A program made the position numbers and the translations under genes. From NCBI RefSeq assembly GCF_011516645.4, contig NZ_CP088285.1, forward strand, positions 1,116,001 to 1,180,000: DNA of 64,000 bases. The letters run 5' to 3'. Under the pieces are notes generated by a model. That model was not told where the DNA came from and did not search any database. It worked only from the letters and a program-made list of their open reading frames with translations. Positions 43,584 through 53,535 of this stretch are shown in pieces. The stretch comes from Bradyrhizobium septentrionale (GTDB lineage Bacteria; Pseudomonadota; Alphaproteobacteria; Rhizobiales; Xanthobacteraceae). The first letter of the stretch is position 1, and every line of letters begins with the position of its first letter.

Positions 43584-44413
43584 GGGCTGCGACCCTTGAC
43601 GAATTCCTCGCCGAGCGAATGCCAGATGTGCTGGAACAGCTCGGCATAGTGCGGGGTCTCGCGCACCTTCACCGCATCGCGCGGGCGGGCGAAATCGACC
43701 TCGAACATGTCCTTGATCCGGCCCGGCCGCGCCGAGAACAGGATGATGCGGTCGGCGAGCGTCAGCGCCTCGCCGAGATCGTGGGTCACGAACAGCACGG
43801 TCTGCTGCTCGCGTTCCCATATCCGGAGCAGCACCTCGTGCATGTCGATCTTGGTGTGGGTGTCGAGCGCGCCGAACGGCTCGTCCATCAACAGGATCTG
43901 CGGCTCGACGATCAGGGTCCGCATCAACGCCGCGCGCTGCCGCATGCCGCCCGACAGCGCGGACGGATAGGCATTCTCAAATCCCTTCAGTCCCGCCTGC
44001 GCGACGGATTCCGCGATGCGCTCTTTCCGTTCGCTCATCGGCACGCCTGCCAGCTCCAGCCCATAGCCGATATTGTCGGCAACGGTCCGCCACGGAAACA
44101 ACGTATCGCGCTGGAAGACGTAGCCGACATTTGGCGTCGCCTTGCCGGCGACGACGCGTTTGCCGTCGATCAGGATCTCGCCGCCGGTGGGGCGGATCAG
44201 CGAGGCGATCATGTTGAGCACGGTGCTCTTGCCCGAGCCCGACGGCCCGAGCAGCGCGACGAACTCGCCGCGCCGGACGTCGAAAGTGACGTCGCGAACA
44301 GCCTCGATCGTGGTTTTGGCGAGCTGGAACGACTTGCACAGGCCATTGACCTCGACGCGGCGGTCGGCCGAGGCGCGCGGCGACAGAGTGGCGCTTGTCT
44401 CGAGGGCGCTCAA
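43580..44413 (-). CDS. ABC importer ATP-binding protein
   Basis: This 277-residue ATPase has Walker A GPSGSGKST, signature LSGGMRQRA, Walker B ILLMDEPFG and an H-loop in LFVTHDL, in the NrtD/SsuB/TauB group. The only suitable start is a TTG at 44413 overlapping the stop of the binding-protein gene (TTGA), which indicates translational coupling. It pairs with the permease at 42711-43583 and the binding protein at 44410-45471. Confidence 0.92.
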   Translation of the reverse strand: MSALETSATLSPRASADRRVEVNGLCKSFQLAKTTIEAVRDVTFDVRRGEFVALLGPSGSGKSTVLNMIASLIRPTGGEILIDGKRVVAGKATPNVGYVFQRDTLFPWRTVADNIGYGLELAGVPMSERKERIAESVAQAGLKGFENAYPSALSGGMRQRAALMRTLIVEPQILLMDEPFGALDTHTKIDMHEVLLRIWEREQQTVLFVTHDLGEALTLADRIILFSARPGRIKDMFEVDFARPRDAVKVRETPHYAELFQHIWHSLGEEFVKGRSP

Positions 44414-45471
44414 CCCGGATAGGCCTTTCGCGCCGCGTCGATCAGGTTGGAGTTGACCACGTCGGCGATCTTGAGCGGCTTGATGCCGGTCATCTCGCGG
44501 AACCAGACCTTCTCGCCGCGCGCAAAGCTTGCGGCGTCGATCGTGCCCTCATAGTCCGCGACCTTCTGGATCGCCGTGATCTCGAGCAGATTGGCATCGC
44601 GCGAGGTGCTGCCGACATAGGGCTCGATGGCGTCATAGACCTCCGTCGGCTTGTGCGCCTTGATCCATTGCGACGCACGCCACAGCGCGGTGACGAAGGC
44701 CTGCATCTTCGCCGAGTCCTTGTCGATGGTCGCCTGCAGCGTGAAATGCGCGGTCACCGGCACCTTGCCGCCGATATGCTTGTTCCAGATCGCCTCGTCG
44801 GTGCCGTCGAACAGCAGTTCGCCCCAACCCTGCTGCTGCGCCTCGTTCAACAGCGACAGCGAGCTGACCAGGATATCGACCTGCTTCGACTTCAGCGATC
44901 CCAGCATGGTGTCGACATTGCCGGTGCCGATCCAGGTCACCTTGTCGTCGAGCCCCATGGTTTCCATGTAGTAGGACGCCCAGACATGGTTGGTGCCGCC
45001 GAGCGAGGACACCGAGACGATCGGCTTGCGGCCGTCGGGCCGCTTCCACTGCGTGAAGGCCTCCAGCGAGTTGATGCCCTGGTCCTTCAGATCCTTGCGG
45101 ATGATGAACATCACCGAGTTCGACCGTGTGTCGACCGGCAGCAGCACGCGCGCGGCGCGGCCGTGATTGGTCAGCTGCATCGGATGGGTGACGTCGCCGA
45201 TGCCGATATCGCCCTGCGACGAGGCGATGATCTCGCGGGTCTTCACGCCGCTGCCGCCCTGCACCAGCTTGCAGTCGAGCCCGGCTTCCTTGAAGTAGCC
45301 GATGCGATCCGCAACAAATTGCGTCTGATAGACCGGCACCGCGACCGGATAGATCGCACGGCCGGTGGCCGCCTGCGCCCACGCACGCCCCGCAGCCAGC
45401 GCCGCGCCGCCCGCGGCGATCACCGTCAGGGCCGATCGCCTCGACACATGGGGCATGGTGACGCGCGGCAT
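44410..45471 (-). CDS. ABC importer substrate-binding protein
   Basis: The 353-residue protein has a Tat-like signal (SRRSALTVIAAGGAALAAG, then cleavage after AWA or AQA) and an NMT1/SsuA-type binding fold. The ATG at 45471 shares its A with the leuB stop (TGATG), so importer and leu genes are coupled. A GTG at 45474 is an alternative. The ligand is unknown; coupling to leuCDB paralogues suggests a branched or methylated hydroxy-dicarboxylic acid or a precursor of one. Confidence 0.9.
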   Translation of the reverse strand: MPRVTMPHVSRRSALTVIAAGGAALAAGRAWAQAATGRAIYPVAVPVYQTQFVADRIGYFKEAGLDCKLVQGGSGVKTREIIASSQGDIGIGDVTHPMQLTNHGRAARVLLPVDTRSNSVMFIIRKDLKDQGINSLEAFTQWKRPDGRKPIVSVSSLGGTNHVWASYYMETMGLDDKVTWIGTGNVDTMLGSLKSKQVDILVSSLSLLNEAQQQGWGELLFDGTDEAIWNKHIGGKVPVTAHFTLQATIDKDSAKMQAFVTALWRASQWIKAHKPTEVYDAIEPYVGSTSRDANLLEITAIQKVADYEGTIDAASFARGEKVWFREMTGIKPLKIADVVNSNLIDAARKAYPG

Positions 45472-46604
45472 CACGCGTGCTCCTTGGCCGAGATCCTGTC
45501 CAGCGCGCCGAGCACCGCGTCGCCCATCTGGACGCTCGACAGTTTTTTCGCGCCGGCTTCCGCAATATCCGCCGTGCGCGCGCCGGACGCCAGCGCGGTC
45601 TGCACCGCCTTTTCCAGCAGGTCCGCATCTTCAGGCCGGTTCAATGTCAGGCGCAGCAGCATCGCAACGCTGAGGATCGAGCCGAGCGGATTGGCGATGC
45701 CCTTGCCCGCGATGTCGGGCGCGCTGCCATGCACCGGCTCATACAGCGCCTTGCGCCGGCCGAAGCGATCGACCGGGCCGAGCGAGGCCGACGGCAGCAT
45801 GCCGAGCGAGCCCGAAGCCATTGCCGCGCAGTCGGACAGGATGTCACCGAAGATGTTGCCGGTCACCATCACGTCGAATTGCCGCGGCTCGCGCACGATC
45901 TGCATCGCGGCGTTGTCGACATAGAGATGGGTCAGCTCGACGTCGGAGAACTCCTCCTTGTGCAGCCTGATCATCTCCTCGCGCCAGACCACGCTGGTCT
46001 CCAGCACATTGGCCTTGTCGACCGAACAGACCTTGTTGCGCCGGGTCCGCGCCAGCTCGAAAGCCGAGCGCGCCACGCGGCGGATCTGGTTGGTGGTGTA
46101 TTGCTCGGTGTTGAAACCGCGGCGCTGGCCATCGGGCAATGTCTCGATGCCGCGCGGCTCGCCGAAATAGATGCCGCTGGTCAATTCGCGGATGATGACG
46201 AAGTCGACGCCGTCGAGTACCTCGGCCTTGAGCGGCGCCGACGCCGACAGCGCCGGGCTCGCCACGATGGGCCGCAAATTGGCGTAGAGATCGTATTTTC
46301 TGCGCAGGCCGAGCAGACTGCCAGCCTTGCGCGCCGCCGCGGGCACTTCGGTCGTCTCCGGCCCGCCGGTCGCGCCCCACAGGATCGCGTCGGCCTCGTC
46401 CATCGCCTCCGCCGTGTCCTCGGGCAGCACCTTGCCGGTCGCCAGATACGGGATCAGGCCGTATTGCGCCTCGCGCAGCGTCATCGGCACGTTACGTTTC
46501 GCTGCGAACCAGTCGAGCACGCGGCGCGACTGCGCGGTGACCTCGGGGCCGATGCCCTCGCCGCCGACGACGGCGACCTTGACCATGTTGGATTGCGTGC
46601 TCAT
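45471..46604 (-). CDS. leuB: 3-isopropylmalate dehydrogenase-like enzyme
   Basis: The 377-residue protein is a beta-decarboxylating dehydrogenase with VVGGEGIGPEVTAQS, LLGLRRKYDLYANLRP (the substrate-discriminating loop with the Leu/Arg residues seen in true LeuB), the YVDNAAMQIV segment and the NAD site VHGSAPDIAGKGIANP. Sequence therefore fits 3-isopropylmalate oxidation. The start at 46604 follows AAGGA and overlaps leuD (ATGA). Being fused transcriptionally to an ABC importer and lying next to an IclR gene suggests a catabolic or specialised copy in addition to a biosynthetic set elsewhere. Confidence 0.85.
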   Translation of the reverse strand: MSTQSNMVKVAVVGGEGIGPEVTAQSRRVLDWFAAKRNVPMTLREAQYGLIPYLATGKVLPEDTAEAMDEADAILWGATGGPETTEVPAAARKAGSLLGLRRKYDLYANLRPIVASPALSASAPLKAEVLDGVDFVIIRELTSGIYFGEPRGIETLPDGQRRGFNTEQYTTNQIRRVARSAFELARTRRNKVCSVDKANVLETSVVWREEMIRLHKEEFSDVELTHLYVDNAAMQIVREPRQFDVMVTGNIFGDILSDCAAMASGSLGMLPSASLGPVDRFGRRKALYEPVHGSAPDIAGKGIANPLGSILSVAMLLRLTLNRPEDADLLEKAVQTALASGARTADIAEAGAKKLSSVQMGDAVLGALDRISAKEHA

Positions 46605-47251
46605 GCCGATGTCCTTGAAGCGGGTGTCCTTGTAGAATGAATCCAGGGCCGCGCCGCGCGGTCGGCGGCCTGGAAGGCGTGGATCTCGTCGTCGCGCTGC
46701 AGCGTCAGCGCCACCTCGTCGAGCCCCTTCAGGAGCCCGTCGCGCCGCCGCGGGTCGATCTCGAACGAATGCCGCGCGCCCGACGGCGAGACGATGGTCT
46801 GCGCCTCGAGATCGATCGAGACCTTGCCCGCGCCCTGCGTCGCCTCGATGTCGGCGGCAAGCTGATCGACCACCGCCTTGTCGACGATGACGGGCAGGAT
46901 TCCATTCTGGAAGCAGTTGGCGAAGAAGATGTCGCCGAAGCCCGAGCCGATGATGGCGCGGATGCCCCGCTCCTGCAGCGACCACACCGCGCCCTCGCGC
47001 GACGAGCCGCAGCCGAAATTCGGCCCCGTCACCAGGATCTCGGCCTCGCGGTATGGCTCGCGGTTGAGGATGAACTCCGGATTCTCCGAGCCGTCGGCGA
47101 GATAGCGCAGCGAGCCGAACGCCCATTTGCCGAGCGTGCCGCGGATCGAGTTGCCGACCAGGCGCTCGATGCGGATGATGACGTCGGTATCGATATTGGC
47201 GCGCATGATCGGCGCGGCGGTCGCGGTGAGCTTGTCGAACGGTTTCGGCAT
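46601..47251 (-). CDS. leuD: 3-isopropylmalate dehydratase small subunit
   Basis: The 216-residue protein has the swivel-domain motifs of LeuD: ANIDTDVIIRIERL, FGCGSSREGAVWSL and GFGDIFFANCFQNGILP. With LeuC it isomerises 2- and 3-isopropylmalate (or related 2-alkylmalates). It follows leuC by 2 bp and overlaps leuB by 4 bp, giving a tight leuC-leuD-leuB order. Confidence 0.9.
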   Translation of the reverse strand: MPKPFDKLTATAAPIMRANIDTDVIIRIERLVGNSIRGTLGKWAFGSLRYLADGSENPEFILNREPYREAEILVTGPNFGCGSSREGAVWSLQERGIRAIIGSGFGDIFFANCFQNGILPVIVDKAVVDQLAADIEATQGAGKVSIDLEAQTIVSPSGARHSFEIDPRRRDGLLKGLDEVALTLQRDDEIHAFQAADRAARPWIHSTRTPASRTSA

Positions 47252-47253
47252 GT

Positions 47254-48657
47254 TCAGCGTCCCATCATCCTGACGTCGGCGATCACGCCGGCAATGGCCG
47301 AGGCCGCGGCGCTCGCGGGGCTCGCCAGATGCGTCCGCGCGCGCGGCCCCTGGCGGCCGACGAAATTGCGGTTCGAGGTCGAGACCGAGCGCTGCCCGGG
47401 CGCCACCACCTCGCCATTGGCGGCAAGGCACATCGAGCAGCCCGGCTCGCGCCATTCGAAGCCGGCGTCGATGAAGATCTTGTCGAGCCCCTCGGCGACC
47501 GCCTCGCGCTTGACGTTTTCAGAGCCCGGCACCACCCAGGCCCGCACGCCGGCCGCGACCTTGCGGCCACGCGCGACCTCGGCCGCGGCGCGCAGATCGC
47601 TCAGCCGGCTGTTGGTGCAGGAGCCGATGAACACCCAGTCGACCGGCGTGCCGGCGATCGGCGCTCCGCCTTGCAGGCCCATGTACTCAAGCGCGGTTTC
47701 GATCGCGGCGCGCCGCGCCGGATCGTCGACCGTCTTCGGATCGGGAATGACGCCATCGACGCCGACGACGTGCTCGGGGCTGATGCCCCAGGTCACCTGC
47801 GGGATGATCTTTTCGACATCGATCACGACCTCGCGGTCGAACACCGCGTCCGGCTCGCTCGGCAATTCGCGCCACGCCTTCACCGCGAGGTCCCACATCT
47901 CGCCCTGCGGCGCATGGGGGCGGCCGCGCAGGAATTCAAAGGTCTTTTCGTCCGGCGCCACCATCCCCATCTTGGCGCCGAGCTCGATCGAGAGGTTGCA
48001 GATCGTGAGCCGGCCCTCGATCGGCAGCGCCCGGATCGCGCTGCCGGCATATTCGACGGCATAGCCGGTGCCGCCGGCGGCGCCGACATGCCCGATCAGC
48101 GCCAGGATCATGTCCTTGGCGGTGACGCCGAGCGGCAGCTTGCCCTCGAAACGCGCGCGCATCGTTTTCGGACGCTTCTGGATCAGCGCCTGCGTCGCCA
48201 GCACATGGGTGAGCTCGCTCGATCCGATGCCGAAGGCGAGCGCGCCGAGGCCACCATGGGTGCAGGTATGGCTGTCGCCGCAGACGATCGTCGCGCCCGG
48301 CAGGCTCAAGCCGAGTTCCGGCCCGATGACGTGAACGATGCCCTGGCCGGGCTGGTCGACATCGAACAGCGTGATGCCGCTCGCCGCGGTCTCGAGGCGA
48401 AGCGCGGCCAGCAATTCCATGCCGATCTTGCTGGTTCCGGCGCGACCGGGCGCCGTCGACAGCGCATGGTCCGGCGTCGCAAAGACCAGTTCGGGATTGT
48501 GAACCTTGAGGCCACGGCTCTTCAGGTCGAGTAGGCCGCGCGAGCCGCCGAGATCGTGCAGCAGATGGCGGTCGATATGCAGGAGATCGGTGTCCTCGCT
48601 GAGGCGGGCAATGACATGCTGGTCCCAGATCTTCTCGAGCAAACTTCGTCCGGGCAT
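47254..48657 (-). CDS. leuC: 3-isopropylmalate dehydratase large subunit
   Basis: The 467-residue aconitase-family protein has the expected LeuC length and [4Fe-4S] cluster cysteines in GSCTNSR and PGCSMCLA, plus CGDSHTCTHGGLGALAFGIG. GGGGAAGG precedes the ATG at 48657. It is the first gene of the leftward operon and is divergent from the IclR gene, separated by 145 bp containing two palindromes. Confidence 0.9.
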   Translation of the reverse strand: MPGRSLLEKIWDQHVIARLSEDTDLLHIDRHLLHDLGGSRGLLDLKSRGLKVHNPELVFATPDHALSTAPGRAGTSKIGMELLAALRLETAASGITLFDVDQPGQGIVHVIGPELGLSLPGATIVCGDSHTCTHGGLGALAFGIGSSELTHVLATQALIQKRPKTMRARFEGKLPLGVTAKDMILALIGHVGAAGGTGYAVEYAGSAIRALPIEGRLTICNLSIELGAKMGMVAPDEKTFEFLRGRPHAPQGEMWDLAVKAWRELPSEPDAVFDREVVIDVEKIIPQVTWGISPEHVVGVDGVIPDPKTVDDPARRAAIETALEYMGLQGGAPIAGTPVDWVFIGSCTNSRLSDLRAAAEVARGRKVAAGVRAWVVPGSENVKREAVAEGLDKIFIDAGFEWREPGCSMCLAANGEVVAPGQRSVSTSNRNFVGRQGPRARTHLASPASAAASAIAGVIADVRMMGR

Positions 48658-48699
48658 CCGCCTTCCCCTGCGCTCTGCGTTTCCATGCGGCTTGATCTA

Positions 48700-48768
48700 A
48701 TTGGCGCCAATCTGTGCCAAAGTTGTCGTCAAGTGAAGCAGTTTCGGCCTAACATCACATATGTGATG
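48700..48768. promoter_or_regulatory. Divergent leuC/IclR promoter with two palindromes
   Basis: ATTGGCGCCAAT (48700-48711) is a perfect 12-bp palindrome and CATCACATATGTGATG (48753-48768) a perfect 16-bp palindrome. They lie between leuC and the IclR gene and are candidate operators for the IclR regulator. Confidence 0.55.
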
Positions 48769-48802
48769 GAGGCGCGGTCATTGACCCGCCGCGGAGACAG
48801 CC

Positions 48803-49591
48803 ATGCCGAACTCGAATAAGACGGCCATTGTCAAATCGGCCATGCGGACGTTTGCCGTTCTGGAGTTCTTTCGGGAAACAAAGCGGGCTGCTTCCGTGAC
48901 TGAAATATCTTCCGCGTTGGAGATGCCCCAATCGAGCACGTCAGTGTTGCTCAGCAGTCTCGTTGAATTGAACTACCTTGAATACGACCGACAGACCCGG
49001 CGTTTCATCCCTAGCTACCGGGTGAATCTGCTTGGTGATTGGATCCGTCGTTCTCCATTCCGTGATGCAAAGCTCACCGATCTGATGGAGGAACTCTGGA
49101 CCGCGACTGGCGGCGAAACCGTGATGCTTGGACAACAGGCAGGCGCCGCCGGGATGCAGTATCTACACGTTGTACGCAGCGGCTATCAGCTTCAGTTCAT
49201 TACACATGCTGGTCAAATACGACCGATGGTTCGTACCGCGCTCGGACACGTGCTGCTGAGCCAAATGCCAAACACCAAAATTCGCGGCATCATTCGTCGC
49301 AATAACTCCGAGGAGCCGAGTCAGTCGGCGCGCGTTCGCGAATCGGCCTTTCTCGAAGAGGTCGAGCGCATTCGCCGCCGCGGCTTTTCCGAGTCCAGCG
49401 GCCGCACGACGCCGGGCGCAAACACAATAGGCATGCTTGTACCCCTACCCAGGAGACGCGCTCCGCTCGCGATCGGCATCGGCGGGCCAATCGAACGAAT
49501 CGCGGCAAAGCGCGCGCGCATCATTGAAGTCATGCAGAGCCGGCTGAAGAAACTGGCAAATGAAGCCAGGCCAGGATTCGTCGAGAAATGA
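48803..49591 (+). CDS. IclR-family transcriptional regulator
   Basis: The 262-residue protein has an N-terminal winged helix (ASVTEISSALEMPQSSTSVL) and a C-terminal IclR effector domain. GGAG lies 8 nt before the ATG. Its codon use is noticeably less GC-rich than that of the neighbouring leu genes, suggesting a different origin. Divergence from leuC and the two palindromes between them indicate that it controls the leuCDB-importer operon. IclR proteins usually respond to catabolic intermediates, supporting a catabolic role of that operon. Confidence 0.9.
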   Translation: MPNSNKTAIVKSAMRTFAVLEFFRETKRAASVTEISSALEMPQSSTSVLLSSLVELNYLEYDRQTRRFIPSYRVNLLGDWIRRSPFRDAKLTDLMEELWTATGGETVMLGQQAGAAGMQYLHVVRSGYQLQFITHAGQIRPMVRTALGHVLLSQMPNTKIRGIIRRNNSEEPSQSARVRESAFLEEVERIRRRGFSESSGRTTPGANTIGMLVPLPRRRAPLAIGIGGPIERIAAKRARIIEVMQSRLKKLANEARPGFVEK

Positions 49592-49627
49592 CCTCTCAGG
49601 ACGCTTGACGCGTGCGGGTGACAGAAC

Positions 49628-49713
49628 CGTAGCCTGAAGCGAAGCGCAATCCGGGGACAGTCCCTCCGCGGAGAGACCAGCCCCGGATTTCATTTCGCTT
49701 CATCGGGGCTACG
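49628..49713. repeat. Palindromic intergenic repeat
   Basis: Arms CGTAGCC (49628-49634) and GGCTACG (49707-49713) enclose imperfectly paired segments GAAGCGAAGCGCAATCCGGGG and CCCCGGATTTCATTTCGCTTC. This is a recognisable dispersed repeat type of Bradyrhizobium intergenic regions. Confidence 0.7.
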
Positions 49714-49725
49714 ATGCCTCAATTT

Positions 49726-49815
49726 CGTCATGACCGGGCTTGTCCCGGCCATCCACGTCTATTCTTGCGGGTGGAAGCAAAGACGTGGATGCCCGGCACG
49801 AGGCCGGGCATGACG
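49726..49815. repeat. Palindromic intergenic repeat, second type
   Basis: CGTCATGACCGGGC (49726-49739) pairs with GCCGGGCATGACG (49803-49815), and ATCCACGTCT (49751-49760) with AGACGTGGAT (49781-49790). It lies between the convergent IclR and ald genes and may help end transcription from both. Confidence 0.7.
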
Positions 49816-49846
49816 GAGTTAAGTGAAGGAGCTTGGCCTCAACCGC

Positions 49847-50962
<1,116 letters not shown>

Positions 50963-51103
50963 GGTCCGCTCCTTGAATGGTTCGCTTCCGCCAGCCTCAA
51001 GCGTATTCCCCGTCACACGGCGTTTCTCAGCGAATTCCGGCTTGTGCACATCCAGATACGCTCGTATCCTTCGTCACAGGCTCAGCCCTTGAAGGAAAAC
51101 TGC

Positions 51104-51577
51104 GTGGACGGTCTCGATCGTATCGACCTCAGAATCCTCGGCGAGCTGGTCACTGATGCCCGCGCGAGCCAGATCGAGCTTGCGGAAAAGGTCGGGCTGT
51201 CGCCGACCGCCTGCGCGCGGCGCATCCGCCATCTCGAGGAGATCGGAGTGATCCGCGGCTACCGCGTTGATCTCGAGCCGAGCGCGCTGGGACTTGTGAC
51301 AACGGTCGTCGTCACCATCACGCTGGAGAAGCAGAGCGAGGACTATCTGGCGGCATTCGAGGCTGCGATCGCGCGCTGCCCCGACGTCGTGTCCTGCCAT
51401 CTGATGTCGGGCAGCGACGATTATCATCTGCAGGTCATAGCCCGAGACATCGCCGACTTCGAGCGCATCCACAAGCAGCATCTATCGCGGATGCCCGGTG
51501 TGGCGCGCATCCATTCCAGCTTCGCGATGCGCGAGGTGGTCCGCCGCACCATTCCGGAAACGGCGCTGCGCGGCTAA
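51104..51577 (+). CDS. Lrp/AsnC-family regulator of ald
   Basis: The 157-residue protein has an N-terminal helix-turn-helix (ASQIELAEKVGLSPTACARR) and a RAM-type ligand domain (VVTITLEKQSEDYLAAFE, then SGSDDYHLQV). It starts with GTG at 51104 behind AAGGA. Divergence from ald with 141 bp between them indicates alanine-responsive control of ald, as for AldR/PutR relatives. Confidence 0.92.
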   Translation: MDGLDRIDLRILGELVTDARASQIELAEKVGLSPTACARRIRHLEEIGVIRGYRVDLEPSALGLVTTVVVTITLEKQSEDYLAAFEAAIARCPDVVSCHLMSGSDDYHLQVIARDIADFERIHKQHLSRMPGVARIHSSFAMREVVRRTIPETALRG

Positions 51578-51629
51578 AGCCGGCGAGCAGGCTTTCTCCA
51601 TCGTTATTCCGGAGCGCGCCACGCGTTCG

Positions 51630-51659
51630 TTGTCACAAATCTCGTTGTCACAAATCTCG
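51630..51659. repeat. Tandem 15-mer, two copies
   Basis: TTGTCACAAATCTCG occurs twice in direct tandem (51630-51644, 51645-51659), followed by a partial third unit beginning CTGTCA. It lies between the Lrp gene and the membrane-protein gene, in an AT-rich stretch that probably contains the latter's promoter. Confidence 0.6.
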
Positions 51660-51773
51660 CTGTCATAATCGGAGCCGTGCCCGCTCCACACGCATTTTTT
51701 AGTCGTGATTCTCGATCGTCTATGACAGAATTAATACATTGAAATGTCAATTCGGTTACGCGCGGAGCGGTGA

Positions 51774-52739
51774 ATGAGCATGGAGTGGCGGGCACGGCCG
51801 GTTTCGCTGGCTTGGTCGAATCCGGTGGTCCGTTGGTGGGGCATGCTGAGCCTTGTCAGCGCCGCCAACATCGCGGTCTGGTTCGGGCTTTACCGCCAGT
51901 TCCACGAGCAGGCCAATGGCAGCCTGAGCAACACCTCCGGCATCGGGCTGATGCTGCTGCTCTGCGCCGCCTATGTGTTCGGCTGCGCGTTCCGCTCGGT
52001 GCTGCCGCGCGCCGACGTGCAGCGCATCTGTCTGTTCGACACCTGGCTGTCGAGCGTCGTGGTCGGCCGCACCGTTGCCACCGTCGCCGAGGTCTGCTTC
52101 GCCGCGCAATGGGCGATCGTGCTGTATCAGCTCGGCACCATGACCGGCGCCGAGACCACCGTGACCATCGCCTGGATCATCGTGCCGCTGATCGTGATCG
52201 CGGAATGCTTCTCCTGGTACGCGGTGCTGACCACCCATTATCTCTGCAACGCGATCGAGAACTCGATCTGGGCGGTGGTGTTCTTCCTGGTCGGGATTGC
52301 GCTGTGCCGGCTGCTGCCGGAGTTTCATGGCCCGGTGCGCTGGGCCTTCATCGTCGCGATCGTCGGCATCGCCGCCTTCCTCGCCTTCCTGATGACCGTC
52401 GACGTCCCGATGTATCTGAACCGCTGGCGCGCCAATCTCGCCGCCGGCGGCACGCTGCTGCACCCGCTCGAGGGCCTGCGCGACGTCAGCCGGCGCTGGG
52501 TCGTGACCCACGACATCGCCGAGTGGCGCGAGGAGATCGCCTGGATGTCGCTGTATTTCAGCATGGCGGTGTGGTCGAGCCTTGCGCTCTGCGTCGGCTA
52601 TTCGCTCGAGGATCAACTGCCGCGCTACCGCACCGAGCCGGTGATCGTCAGCACGAGCACGGCGTCGGCGATCGCAAGCGCGACGCCAGCGGCGCAGCAC
52701 ACCGCAACGATCGAAGCTGCGGCGACGCCCCGCAATTGA
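51774..52739 (+). CDS. Polytopic membrane protein of unknown function
   Basis: This 321-residue protein has about six to seven hydrophobic segments (roughly 20-42, 55-75, 85-120, 128-150, 160-178, 185-208 and a last one near 275), then a Thr/Ala-rich tail. No signal peptide or known transporter motif was recognised. The cytoplasmic loop around NRWRANLAAGGTLLHPLEGL is polar. Codon use is typical of the genome. No function assigned. Confidence 0.75.
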   Translation: MSMEWRARPVSLAWSNPVVRWWGMLSLVSAANIAVWFGLYRQFHEQANGSLSNTSGIGLMLLLCAAYVFGCAFRSVLPRADVQRICLFDTWLSSVVVGRTVATVAEVCFAAQWAIVLYQLGTMTGAETTVTIAWIIVPLIVIAECFSWYAVLTTHYLCNAIENSIWAVVFFLVGIALCRLLPEFHGPVRWAFIVAIVGIAAFLAFLMTVDVPMYLNRWRANLAAGGTLLHPLEGLRDVSRRWVVTHDIAEWREEIAWMSLYFSMAVWSSLALCVGYSLEDQLPRYRTEPVIVSTSTASAIASATPAAQHTATIEAAATPRN

Positions 52740-52824
52740 TCGGCGGCCGCCGCGCGCGGCTTGTGGCCAACAGCGCTTTCGGAGTAAAGGCTGAGGCGTC
52801 CCCGCTTATTCACCCGCGCGCCCC

Positions 52825-53535
52825 ATGCCCCGCATCACCATCATCGAAACCGGGCTCGTCAGCCCGCAATTCCGCGAGCGCCACGGCAGCTATCCGCAGA
52901 TGTTCCAGCGGATGGTCTCAGCCGCCGATCCATCTGTTGCCTGCGACGTCGTAAGCGTCGCCAACGGCGAAGCGCTGCCGGATCCGTCGGCTCTGGATGC
53001 GATCCTGATCACGGGATCATCTGCCGGCGTCTACGACGATGTCGAATGGATCGCGCCGCTCGAGGCCTTCGTGCGCGCCGCGCATGACCAGCGCATTCCG
53101 ATGGTCGGCGTCTGCTTCGGTCATCAGCTGATCGCGCAGGCGCTCGGCGGCACCGTGCGCAAGTCGGAGAAGGGCTGGGGCATCGGCCGTCACGTCTACC
53201 AGTTGGCGCCGGACAATGGGCTGATCGCGGGCGAGACGATCGCCGCGGCCTGCTCGCATCAGGACCAGGTGATCACCCCGCCCGCCTCCGCGCGCACCAT
53301 CATGTCATCAGACTTCACGCCGCATGCCGGGCTGCTCTATGGCAACGGCACCACGCTGTCGGTGCAGCCGCATCCGGAATTCACCGCCGATTACGCCGAC
53401 GCGCTGTGCGACCTGCGCCGCGGCCTCGCGCCGGACGCTGTGGTCGAAACCGCCAAGACATCGCTCGCCGCGCCGCTCGACCACGCCACGCTCGGCGGCG
53501 TGGTCACGCGCTTCCTCGTGCCCGGGCGAATCTAA
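52825..53535 (+). CDS. Class I glutamine amidotransferase
   Basis: A 236-residue GATase1 domain protein with catalytic Cys in VGVCFGHQL and His-Glu in QPHPEF, similar to YfeJ/GuaA-type stand-alone amidotransferases. It could hydrolyse glutamine or a gamma-glutamyl compound; no synthetase partner lies nearby. The last 4 bp overlap the convergent NmrA-like gene. No strong Shine-Dalgarno is seen. Confidence 0.88.
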   Translation: MPRITIIETGLVSPQFRERHGSYPQMFQRMVSAADPSVACDVVSVANGEALPDPSALDAILITGSSAGVYDDVEWIAPLEAFVRAAHDQRIPMVGVCFGHQLIAQALGGTVRKSEKGWGIGRHVYQLAPDNGLIAGETIAAACSHQDQVITPPASARTIMSSDFTPHAGLLYGNGTTLSVQPHPEFTADYADALCDLRRGLAPDAVVETAKTSLAAPLDHATLGGVVTRFLVPGRI

